DNA from: Verrucomicrobiales bacterium | Lineage (GTDB): Bacteria; Verrucomicrobiota; Verrucomicrobiia; Limisphaerales; F1-80-MAGS106 | Length of the DNA: 6,690 nt | Reading direction: 5' to 3' | NCBI GenBank assembly: GCA_947487925.1 | Contig: CANLCA010000159.1 | Span: 1 to 6,690 of the forward strand | Shown here: one piece after another, positions 1 to 6,242 of the stretch | Layout: every line of letters begins with the position of its first letter | Position numbering within the stretch: position 1 is the stretch's first letter | Notes under the pieces: generated by a model | Told to the model about the DNA's origin: nothing | Database searches by the model: none | What the model saw: the letters and a program-made list of their open reading frames with translations, nothing else | Made by a program: the position numbers and the translations under genes

Positions 1-397
1 CGCCGGCCTGAGTGTCCCCGAGAAAACCCAACTTCTTTTCGCCGAAACCAGCAAGGATGACATCTTCGTCAAGGAAGAGCAGATGATGCCCTTCATCCCC
101 ATCGTGCGTGTCAAAAGCGTCGAGGAAGGCATCCAAGCCGCAAAGATCGCCGAGCATAATTACAAGCACACCGCGATCATCCATTCGCACGATGTCGAGC
201 ACATGACCGCCATGGCCCGCGCGCTCGATACCACGCTGTTTGTGAAAAATGGCGCGTCCATGGCAGGCTTGGGCCTCGGGGGCGAAGGCTACCTCAGTTA
301 CTCGATTGCGACGCCGACCGGCGAAGGCGTGACGAATCCCAAAACATTCTGCCGTGTGCGGCGCTGTGTGATGGTGGACAATCTCAGAATCTATTGA
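1..397 (+). CDS. CoA-acylating aldehyde dehydrogenase (PduP/EutE-like), C-terminal part
   Basis: The reading frame is open from base 2 to the TGA at 395-397 and gives 131 residues. It is the C-terminal part of a protein whose start lies upstream of the window. The segments EEQMMPFIPIVRV, the HSHDVEHMTAMARAL stretch, and the ending with GEGVTNPKTF and RRCVMVDNLRIY match the C-terminal region of BMC-associated propionaldehyde/acetaldehyde dehydrogenases. These enzymes oxidise an aldehyde to acyl-CoA with NAD+ and CoA inside the microcompartment. The catalytic cysteine and any N-terminal encapsulation peptide would be upstream and cannot be seen. The neighbouring vertex proteins and class II aldolase point to lactaldehyde (giving lactyl-CoA) as substrate, as in the planctomycete/verrucomicrobial fucose-rhamnose BMC; this substrate is inferred. 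A cytosolic EutE homologue is the alternative, but the context favours BMC cargo. Confidence 0.88.
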   Translation, partial: AGLSVPEKTQLLFAETSKDDIFVKEEQMMPFIPIVRVKSVEEGIQAAKIAEHNYKHTAIIHSHDVEHMTAMARALDTTLFVKNGASMAGLGLGGEGYLSYSIATPTGEGVTNPKTFCRVRRCVMVDNLRIY

Positions 398-459
398 CGA
401 AATCCTATCCTGATCGTGCGAGCTGCTGGGCCTAACCTAACCACGTCACGACCAAAACC

Positions 460-738
460 ATGTTACTCGCGCGCGTCGAAGGCAATCTAACCGCTACCCG
501 CAAGCATCCAAGCTTCGAGGGCTGGCGCCTCGTCATCTGCCAGCCGATCAATAATGCGGGTGACCCGGAGGGCGCCCCGCAAGTGGCCATCGATTCCCAC
601 GGCGCCGGCATGCATCAGCGTGTGATCATTTCGTCGGACGGCGCAGCGGCCCGCAAGGCAGTGAAGGACCCGAAAAGTCCCGCCCGATGGCTTATCGTCG
701 GGATCGTGGATGAAAAAGAACCTGGAGTTCCGGTATGA
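460..738 (+). CDS. BMC vertex (pentameric shell) protein, EutN/CcmL family
   Basis: This 92-residue protein has the usual length and pattern of the EutN/CcmL (BMC-P) family, whose pentamers cap the vertices of the icosahedral microcompartment shell. The N-terminal strand-turn-strand ARVEGNLTATRKHPSFEGWRLVICQPI (residues 4-30, quoted in parts: RVEGNLTATRKHPS, then GWRLVICQPI) is typical. So are the central D-x-x-GAG motif at residues 45-50 and the AAAR segment at 62-65. The C-terminal strand ARWLIVGIVD (75-84) is the usual last strand. The ATG at 460 begins directly with the conserved first strand, so the start is well placed although no strong Shine-Dalgarno sequence precedes it. It lies 62 bases after the aldehyde dehydrogenase and 46 bases before a second BMC-P gene. 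Several BMC-P paralogues in one locus are normal for PVM-type BMCs. Confidence 0.9.
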   Translation: MLLARVEGNLTATRKHPSFEGWRLVICQPINNAGDPEGAPQVAIDSHGAGMHQRVIISSDGAAARKAVKDPKSPARWLIVGIVDEKEPGVPV

Positions 739-788
739 GCACCCCGCATCGCGCACCAAGCATCATGCATCAGCGGAGCCGTTCATGA
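735..788 (+). other. 17-codon mini-ORF linking the two BMC-P genes by ATGA overlaps
   Basis: An ATG at 735 overlaps the TGA of the upstream BMC-P gene (ATGA, 735-738). It opens a 17-codon frame, MSTPHRAPSIMHQRSRS, whose TGA at 786-788 overlaps the ATG at 785 of the next BMC-P gene (again ATGA). The peptide has no recognisable motif and is basic and Ser/Pro/His-rich. The double overlap would allow translational coupling across the 46-base gap, but the arrangement may be chance. A decaying N-terminal extension of the second gene is another reading. Confidence 0.2.
775..778 (+). promoter_or_regulatory. Shine-Dalgarno sequence of the second BMC-P gene
   Basis: GGAG lies six bases before the ATG at 785. 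This supports the 785 start over the in-frame ATG at 710, which would add 25 residues with no family resemblance and overlap the upstream gene. It is the clearest ribosome binding site among the starts I inspected here. Confidence 0.6.
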
Positions 789-1090
789 GACTCGGAAGCG
801 TCATAGGCCGAGTGACTCTCAGCAAGACCGTGCCTGCCCTGATCGGAGCGCGCTGGCTGATTGTGAGTCCGTTCACCCGCGGCCATTTCCAATCTGGATC
901 TCAGACCCCTGCAGGCATTAGCAATGAGGCCAGCCCAGTGGTTTATGACAGCCTCGGCGCAGGCGTCGGGCAGACCATCGGCTTTGTGGAAGGCCGCGAG
1001 GCAGCCCAGCCGTTTGCCGAACCAACCCCCATCGACGCCATTAACGCGGCGCTCGTGGACGAAATTTTTTATTCTCCGTTTACAAAATGA
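785..1090 (+). CDS. second BMC vertex protein, EutN/CcmL family
   Basis: With the start at 785 this is a 101-residue BMC-P protein. MRLGSVIGRVTLSKTVPAL (residues 1-19) is the family's first strand-turn-strand. ARWLIVSPF (22-30) is the second strand, and YDSLGAGVGQTIGFVEGREA (54-73) carries the D-x-x-GAG-x-G signature and the segment after it. The tail IDAINAALVDEIFY (83-96) contains an Asp-Glu-rich final helix/strand typical of this family (in related proteins the end reads as VDA.V..IVD). It differs clearly from the first BMC-P gene (about the same fold, low identity), as expected for paralogues that occupy distinct vertex positions or contact different partners. The stop overlaps the aldolase start by ATGA at 1087-1090, which implies translational coupling of this shell protein with its cargo enzyme. 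A longer form from 710 is possible but unlikely. Confidence 0.88.
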   Translation: MRLGSVIGRVTLSKTVPALIGARWLIVSPFTRGHFQSGSQTPAGISNEASPVVYDSLGAGVGQTIGFVEGREAAQPFAEPTPIDAINAALVDEIFYSPFTK

Positions 1091-2148
1091 AAACCGTCAT
1101 AAGCGCCAAAGACATCGAAGAACTCCTCCGCAAGGGTGGTGACGCCAAATCCCTTCCGGCAGATGCCATCCTCACCCCGTCTGCTCGCGACATGCTACGC
1201 GATCTGGAAGGCAATGGCGCTTACAAATCCAGCGCCGCCGGGTCAAGCAAGCCTTCCGCGGCATCAAAGGCCATCACATCCAAGAGTTCGAAGCCCGAGA
1301 TTGAAGCGTTCTTCAACTCCCCGGAGATTCACGCTCTCAAAGAACAGATTTGCGAAATGGGCCGGCGGCTGTGGCACCGGGCTTACGTGGACGGCAACGG
1401 CGGCAACATAGCCATTCGCGTCGGTGATGACGTGGCGCTTTGCACGCCGACTCTCATTTCGAAAGGCTACATGAAACCCGCGGACATGTGCCTCGTGGAC
1501 CTCGAGGGCAACCAGCTTGCCGGCGTCAAAAAGCGGACGAGCGAGATCTTGATGCACCTCCAGATCATGAAGCGGCAGCCCAAAGCAGTGGCCACGGTGC
1601 ATTGTCATCCGCCGCATGCGACGGCCTTCGCCGTTGCGGGTGTCGAACCGCCCACGTGCATGATTCCCGAGATCGAAGTGTTTATTGGCAAGGTTCCCAT
1701 TGCGCCGTACCGCACGCCCGGCACGCCAGAGATGGGTGCGTTGGTGGCCGATCTGGTCGAGCACCACAACACCGTGCTCATGGCCAACCACGGTGTCGTC
1801 GCATGGAGCCACGTCAACGTCGAGGACGCCTACTTCAAGATGGAAATCATCGAAGCGTATTGCCGCACCGTGGTGGTGGCCTCGCAACTGGGAACGCCCT
1901 TGAAAACATTTTCCAACACGCATCTCCAGGATCTGCTGAAGATCAAGCAAACGCTCGGCATTCCTGACCCGCGAATCGGCCTGAAAGAATGTGAGCTCTG
2001 CGATAACGCCGAGTGGCGCCCCGGCGTGACTTGCGCATTGCCAGCGAGCGGAAACGGTACCGGCAGCCCGCCGATCACCCCGGACGCCGAAGCCGAAGCG
2101 TTGGTCCAGGCGATCACAAATCAGATCATGGGAGGAGTGAAGCAATAG
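1087..2148 (+). CDS. BMC-associated class II aldolase (L-fuculose-phosphate aldolase family)
   Basis: This 353-residue protein is much longer than a plain fuculose-1-phosphate aldolase (about 215). The catalytic core is roughly residues 75-275 (class II aldolase/adducin family). Visible are the GNGGNIAIR motif (103-111), SKGYMKP (126-131), the likely catalytic acid E153 in TSE, zinc ligands H172 and H174 in HCHPPH, and a third zinc histidine H235 in ANHG. The predicted reaction is cleavage of fuculose- or rhamnulose-1-phosphate to dihydroxyacetone phosphate and lactaldehyde. Before the core, residues 5-41 (ISAKDIEELLRKG, then ILTPSARDMLRDLEG) form a conserved BMC-type N-terminal segment followed by a Ser/Lys/Ala-rich linker (43-69). 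After the core there is a cysteine cluster (C302, C305, C316), a Gly/Ser/Pro linker (318-333) and a short amphipathic helix, AEALVQAITNQIMGG, resembling an encapsulation peptide. The ATGA overlap with the shell gene fits cargo co-translation. The family is certain; the exact sugar phosphate is inferred from the known PVM-type BMC. Confidence 0.9.
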   Translation: MKTVISAKDIEELLRKGGDAKSLPADAILTPSARDMLRDLEGNGAYKSSAAGSSKPSAASKAITSKSSKPEIEAFFNSPEIHALKEQICEMGRRLWHRAYVDGNGGNIAIRVGDDVALCTPTLISKGYMKPADMCLVDLEGNQLAGVKKRTSEILMHLQIMKRQPKAVATVHCHPPHATAFAVAGVEPPTCMIPEIEVFIGKVPIAPYRTPGTPEMGALVADLVEHHNTVLMANHGVVAWSHVNVEDAYFKMEIIEAYCRTVVVASQLGTPLKTFSNTHLQDLLKIKQTLGIPDPRIGLKECELCDNAEWRPGVTCALPASGNGTGSPPITPDAEAEALVQAITNQIMGGVKQ

Positions 2149-2318
2149 CAGCGGAACGTCCTCACCGTAATCTTAATCGCGCCGAGAATGAAGCTGCGGA
2201 AAAATACTTTGGACCCATTTCCAATGACGATAAAAGCCCGAACGAACGAAGTCCAATTGAGCTGCCACAAATACCGCAACGCATCGCCGTCAGTTCATCG
2301 CCGATCAGACACCATCCG

Positions 2319-3620
2319 ATGAAATCACTCGACGCCAAGTTAGCGGAAATACGCGCCAACCCTTCCTCGCGCGCGTTCATCCTCGCGGACGCGAAGGACG
2401 CCGACATGGCTTTCGGCGTGCGGGCGCCAGGACCGCGTTCTTACCTTTCCGCACGGGGCGAACGGCCCGCTCGATTCTCGCCTGAGGTCTGGTCACGCGA
2501 TGAGTTCGGCTACCGCAATTTGCCAGAGTTTCTCGACATCATTCGCGAAATTGTTCAGCAAGGGCTCGTGGATATCATGCTCATGTCCGCGTATGTCAAC
2601 GAGCAGCTCAGCCTGAAGGAAGGTCTTTTCCGCACCTCCCACGTCACACCCGCTGCACGCGCCAACGACACGACGGACGTTTGGGCAATCCGACACGGCT
2701 GCTACACGCGCGATCCCGCTCAACCTTTTCGCTCGGCCACGATCGACCACATCCAATGCGGCCAGATCGAGTGCGATCGCAGCAGCACTGACTTTCCGGG
2801 CGCCAATCTCGGCCTGTATTCCTGCACATTCGTCAACAACCTCGACCAGGACCGCCAAACGCTTGACTGGTTCAAAGAATTTCGCGAGGAAGCGGAGCGA
2901 AAGAAATTCCATTACTTCCTTGAAGTCTTTGACCCTAACGTCACTCACGGAATCCCGCCTGAAAAGCTTGGGGAATTCATCAACGACAAGATTGTTCGAA
3001 CCCTGGCCGGCGTGACCGAAATGGGCCGGCCGCTCTTCTTGAAGATTGTCTATCATGGCCCGCGAGCGATGGAGGAGTTGGCCCAATATGATCCAAACTT
3101 GGTCGTGGGGATTCTCGGCGGCGGCGCTGGGACCACTTACGATGCGTTCAAATTAGTCCACGACGCGCAGAAATATGGCGCTCGTGTTGCCCTTTTCGGG
3201 CGCAAGATCAACAGTGCGGAGCACCAACTGGCCTTCATTGAAATGCTTCGGCTCATCACGGACGGAACACTCTCGCCTGAAGAAGCCGTGCGCGCTTACC
3301 ACGGCATTCTGCAAGGGCACACCATCCAACCAAAATTACCGCTGGAAAAGGATCTTGAGCTGACCGATCGCTCCATGAGCTATGACGGCACCGTGGCCAA
3401 ACGCTCAACAATCACAATGCCCAGCATTGCTTCTGGGGACGGGAAGCCTTCATCCGACAAAGCAGAGAAAGACAGCGCCCTCAGTGCCGCGCCGACGCAA
3501 GTGACCTGTGAGACAGGCACCTGGCCCGTTAGGCCCGGCGGTGCCCCGGACTTCGACAAAATGGATGCGACGCACCGCCAAGCTTACCACAAAGACCGGC
3601 TGACGCGGAAGTTCGGCTAA
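2319..3620 (+). CDS. beta/alpha-barrel protein of the BMC locus, aldolase-like, function unknown
   Basis: From the ATG at 2319 this gives 433 residues. It resembles uncharacterised beta/alpha-barrel proteins of planctomycetes and verrucomicrobia, as I recall them. Blocks that look conserved are ILADAKDADMAFG (21-33), GLVDIMLMSA (82-91), TPAARANDTTD (110-120), ATIDHIQCG (140-148), YFLEVFDPN (199-207), LFLKIVYHGPRAMEEL (239-254), VVGILGGGAGTTYDAF (262-277) and ALFGRKINSAEHQLAFI (291-307). The order Lys-bearing strand (K242), then a GGGAG loop (267-271), then a final strand ending GRKI recalls strands 6-8 of class I (DhnA/DeoC-like) aldolases, where the Lys forms a Schiff base and the glycine loop holds phosphate. 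That catalytic reading is inferred. A low-complexity linker (about 368-405) leads to a basic C-terminal tail (410-433). The reading frame extends upstream to a GTG at 2013 inside the aldolase gene, but those residues are unlike a real protein. The gene lies 170 bases after the aldolase, in the same direction, with no clear Shine-Dalgarno sequence. Confidence 0.8.
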   Translation: MKSLDAKLAEIRANPSSRAFILADAKDADMAFGVRAPGPRSYLSARGERPARFSPEVWSRDEFGYRNLPEFLDIIREIVQQGLVDIMLMSAYVNEQLSLKEGLFRTSHVTPAARANDTTDVWAIRHGCYTRDPAQPFRSATIDHIQCGQIECDRSSTDFPGANLGLYSCTFVNNLDQDRQTLDWFKEFREEAERKKFHYFLEVFDPNVTHGIPPEKLGEFINDKIVRTLAGVTEMGRPLFLKIVYHGPRAMEELAQYDPNLVVGILGGGAGTTYDAFKLVHDAQKYGARVALFGRKINSAEHQLAFIEMLRLITDGTLSPEEAVRAYHGILQGHTIQPKLPLEKDLELTDRSMSYDGTVAKRSTITMPSIASGDGKPSSDKAEKDSALSAAPTQVTCETGTWPVRPGGAPDFDKMDATHRQAYHKDRLTRKFG

Positions 3621-3660
3621 GCCATTCCCGCGCGTTCACCAAGCCGGTGACACATTCGTG

Positions 3661-3682
3661 AATGCGCTCGCATTGTTTTCTT
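3661..3682 (+). terminator. weak terminator-like hairpin after the BMC block
   Basis: AATGC at 3661-3665 pairs with GCATT at 3670-3674 around a GCTC loop, and is followed by a T-rich run GTTTTCTT (3675-3682). The stem is only five pairs (six if the inner G-C is counted), so it is weak. Its place 40 bases after the barrel gene and before the amidohydrolase gene fits the end of the BMC transcript. Confidence 0.3.
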
Positions 3683-3749
3683 GATCCCAGAGCTTCATCC
3701 TCCCATCTTTTTGCTTGGTATGCCAAACCCCTACGTCCATCCGCATCCG

Positions 3750-4730
3750 ATGAACCGCCGACAATTCCTCCAATCCGCCGGGAGCGCAGCTCTTGCTTCG
3801 GCCGCCACGTCATGTGCCAGCCTGCAACCTGGCGCTCCGCGCGACCTGATCATTGACACTCATCAGCACCTCTGGGACCTGACGCAAGTTCAGCCGCCTT
3901 GGCTCCAAGGAGCGCCGGAGATTCTCCGCCGCAGCTACACAAATGACGATTACGCCAGAGCAATCGCTGGTCTCAACGTCCGGTCCATTTACATGGAGGT
4001 CGATGTGGCAACCACCGACCACATCAAAGAGGCCGACACAGTCATGGCCCAATGCCGGGCGAAAAACACTCCCATGATTGGTGCCACCATCGGCGGGCGG
4101 CCGGACGCCTCAGACTTCTCCGCGTATGTGAAGCGCTACTCGGGCACGAGCTGCATCAAAGGCCTGAGGCAAGTCTTGCACGTCGAATCCACGCCCCCAG
4201 GACACTGTTTAACGGCAAAGTTCATGGAGGGCGTTCGCGCACTCGGAGAGCGCGGCTTGAACTTCGAACTCACTCTGCGCCCCACGGAATTGCTCGACGC
4301 GGCTAAACTCGCCGAGCAATGCCCCGACACCTCTTTCGTACTCGACCATTGCGGCAACGGCGATCCCAAGGCTTTCAATCCAAAATTAGGTCCCGGACTG
4401 AAACGTGGTTGTACAGTCGAGGAGTGGAAACGTGGTGTTGATCAATTGGCCAAACGCCCCAATGTCTGGTGCAAAATCAGCGGGATCGTCGCCTTTGTGC
4501 CGCCGGGAGAATGGCGCGCCGAAGACCTCGCGCCGGTGGTCAATCACTGTCTGGACGCCTTCGGTCCTGACCGCGTTTTCTTTGGTGGCGATTGGCCCGT
4601 CTGCCTATTGGGCAGCCCCTTGAGAGGCTGGGTGGAGGCGCTGACCCAAATCGTGGCTGCACGATCGGCGACCCATCAACGAAAGCTGTGGTCGGGAAAC
4701 GCAATCCAGTTCTACCGACTAAAGGTGTAG
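3750..4730 (+). CDS. exported amidohydrolase, L-fucono/L-rhamnono-lactonase-like (COG3618, Amidohydro_2)
   Basis: Starting at ATG 3750 this is a 326-residue protein. It opens with a Tat-type signal, MNRRQFLQSAGSAALASAA, with the twin arginines at residues 3-4. ATSC at 19-22 could be a lipobox with C22 as the lipidated cysteine. The mature part is a metal-dependent TIM-barrel hydrolase: IDTHQHLW (35-42) gives metal-binding H38 and H40, YMEV (81-84) follows at the second strand, LDHCGN (198-203) carries H200, and FFGGDWPV (277-284) carries the catalytic/metal D281. WSGNAIQFYRL near the end is the usual family terminus. Relatives hydrolyse aldonolactones such as L-fuconolactone or L-rhamnonolactone; the true substrate is not shown. 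It would act outside the cytoplasmic membrane. In-frame alternatives at 3720 (ATG) and 3681 (TTG) would place 10 or 23 residues before the twin arginines, so 3750 is preferred. Proximity to a deoxysugar BMC locus fits a role in sugar use. Confidence 0.85.
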   Translation: MNRRQFLQSAGSAALASAATSCASLQPGAPRDLIIDTHQHLWDLTQVQPPWLQGAPEILRRSYTNDDYARAIAGLNVRSIYMEVDVATTDHIKEADTVMAQCRAKNTPMIGATIGGRPDASDFSAYVKRYSGTSCIKGLRQVLHVESTPPGHCLTAKFMEGVRALGERGLNFELTLRPTELLDAAKLAEQCPDTSFVLDHCGNGDPKAFNPKLGPGLKRGCTVEEWKRGVDQLAKRPNVWCKISGIVAFVPPGEWRAEDLAPVVNHCLDAFGPDRVFFGGDWPVCLLGSPLRGWVEALTQIVAARSATHQRKLWSGNAIQFYRLKV

Positions 4731-4776
4731 AGCCTACGCGCTCGATCTGCCTCGATGTCTGGGAGAACACTTAACG

Positions 4777-4803
4777 GCAGTGATAGCCCTTGGCCTTCAC
4801 TGC
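4777..4803. terminator. interrupted hairpin between convergent genes
   Basis: GCAGTGA (4777-4783) pairs perfectly with TCACTGC (4797-4803). Inside it, GCC (4786-4788) pairs with GGC (4792-4794) around a CTT loop, separated from the outer stem by two-base bulges on each side. It sits between the stop of the plus-strand amidohydrolase (4730) and the stop of the minus-strand aminotransferase (4860). It could therefore end transcription from both sides. There is no T-run on either side, so an intrinsic terminator is uncertain. Confidence 0.35.
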
Positions 4804-4859
4804 GCCTCTCGCCAAGGTCAGAGAACAGGGTTCACCAAGAGCGCTCCCTGCGCTTGCCG

Positions 4860-6101
4860 TCATCGAGAACCCCGAACAAGTTCGCCTATTGATTCCTGTC
4901 GGGCTGTCAACGCTTCGGCCAGGTGCTGATATTGACCGAGCGCATTGTAAAGCTGAGCGGAAATGCGGAGCAATCGCTTCGGAGCCGCTGGCCACGGTAT
5001 GATCGGCACTTCAATGCCGTGTTCTGCCCGGAGCTGGTCCTGAAGCGCGTCGGCATAAAGAGGCGAGGATGAAACCGGTTCGCCGGAAGCATCGTGGATC
5101 GGAACGGAGGCCATCGAGCCGATGAATTCATCTGGACAGGGCGAATCGATCTTCAGGGCTCGGCAAAGGATATTCCTTCCTGCCAAGGCCAACGCCCGAT
5201 TCCGCTCCATGATTTCTGTCCATCCACCCGGCAGAAGCGATCCAACAAATCGCAACGCTTCGGGCACACTCAAAAAAGCCGAGGGATCCCACGTTCCACT
5301 CCAACCGAACTCGATGACAAATCGCGAACGATCGGCCCTGCGCGAGTTCGCGCCGTGGCTGATTGCCAAGGGCCGAATGAGCTTTTGACGGTCGCGGCGG
5401 ACGTAAAGAAATCCCGCTCCTTTCGGCGCACAGAGCCATTTGTGGCAGTTGCCCGTGTAGTAAGCGACGCCGAGCCGCTGCAAATCGAGCGGGATCATTC
5501 CTGGGGCGTGTGCTCCATCGATGAGCGTATCGACCCCTCGTTCGGCCAGTCCGCTCACCAACCGATGCACAGGAAAAACCACTCCGGTCTGGCTGGTCAC
5601 ATGATCCAAGAGCGCCAACCGCGTGCGAGCGGTCACCCGGCTCATCACGGCGTCGATGATCTGGCTGGCGGCGTGAAAGGGAAATGGAATCTCGACGGCA
5701 ACCACGCGAGCGCCCGATCGTTCAGCCACAAAGTCGAGAGCGTTTCGACACGCATTGTATTCGTGATTTGTAACGAGGAGTTCGTCGCCAGGTTGCAGCG
5801 GAAGGGACCGCAATACCGTATTGACCCCGGCCGTGGCGTTTGGGACTGGAACGAGGTCCTCCGTTTGCGCTCCCAGGAAGTGGGCCAATTCGCCTCGGGC
5901 CTGATCGAGCAACTCTTCCAGTTCACGGACGAAGAACTGAACTGGTTGCCGCTCGATGCGGCGTTGCACCACGTGCTGAAAATCGAGTACGGGGCGCGGG
6001 CAGCTCCCAAACGAACCGTGATTGAGAAAGGTAATGTTCGGATCCAACGGCCAGATCTTCGGATCGTCCATCGGTTGAGCCAGCAAGGAATTCTGTTGCA
6101 T
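4860..6101 (-). CDS. class V aminotransferase-fold PLP enzyme, isopenicillin-N-epimerase-like
   Basis: This 413-residue protein has the length and motif order of fold-type I class V aminotransferases. FLNHGSFGSCPRPVLD (25-40) is the N-terminal motif of the isopenicillin-N-epimerase/CefD-like group. PNATAGVN (87-94) is the phosphate-binding loop, and LLVTNHEYNA (108-117) follows. IDGAHAPG (194-201) has D195 for the cofactor ring nitrogen and H198. NCHKWLCAPKGAGFLYVR (218-235) has K221 as the Schiff-base lysine. FGWSGTWDPSAFLSVPEAL (265-283) and LLRISAQLYN (377-386) complete the family pattern. Members include epimerases, cysteine desulfurase-like enzymes and amino-acid lyases, so the reaction cannot be named. 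There is no signal peptide, so it is probably cytoplasmic. The start at 6101 is the longest; the ATG at 6071 (MDDPKIWPL) is an alternative, and neither has a good Shine-Dalgarno sequence. It is transcribed alone, against its neighbours, with no visible link to the BMC block. Confidence 0.87.
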   Translation of the reverse strand: MQQNSLLAQPMDDPKIWPLDPNITFLNHGSFGSCPRPVLDFQHVVQRRIERQPVQFFVRELEELLDQARGELAHFLGAQTEDLVPVPNATAGVNTVLRSLPLQPGDELLVTNHEYNACRNALDFVAERSGARVVAVEIPFPFHAASQIIDAVMSRVTARTRLALLDHVTSQTGVVFPVHRLVSGLAERGVDTLIDGAHAPGMIPLDLQRLGVAYYTGNCHKWLCAPKGAGFLYVRRDRQKLIRPLAISHGANSRRADRSRFVIEFGWSGTWDPSAFLSVPEALRFVGSLLPGGWTEIMERNRALALAGRNILCRALKIDSPCPDEFIGSMASVPIHDASGEPVSSSPLYADALQDQLRAEHGIEVPIIPWPAAPKRLLRISAQLYNALGQYQHLAEALTARQESIGELVRGSR

Positions 6102-6242
6102 GAGTCAGTTCAATATTTCTGTCGATCGGCATTTGCCTCGAAGCGAGTGAATCTATGGATTGGCCACGCGGAGAGCAATGTCTTCCGTGGGACGGTGCTG
6201 CCGTTCTCACCCTGGCACGTGCGGAGTCTTCCTCCCTCTCCA

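Noticed and set aside
710..784. Extended start of the second BMC-P gene at 710
   Set aside because: The extension overlaps the upstream gene, does not resemble the family, and the ATG at 785 has a GGAG ribosome binding site and begins directly with the conserved first strand.
1264..2145. 293-codon open frame on the minus strand across the aldolase gene
   Set aside because: It is antisense to a protein with clear catalytic motifs; its translation is Arg/His/Val-rich with no family pattern, as expected from GC-rich codon bias on the other strand.
2209..2236. Possible promoter boxes TTGGAC and TAAAAG before the barrel gene
   Set aside because: The -35 candidate matches only three of six bases and the -10 candidate is weak, so it is no better than chance.
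2013..2318. N-terminal extension of the barrel protein from the GTG at 2013
   Set aside because: The extra 102 residues overlap the conserved C-terminus of the aldolase by 136 bases, are Arg/Ser/Pro-rich and lack any family pattern; the family-like sequence begins just after the ATG at 2319.
2493..3086. 197-codon minus-strand open frame inside the barrel gene
   Set aside because: It is antisense to conserved barrel blocks and shows no motif of its own.
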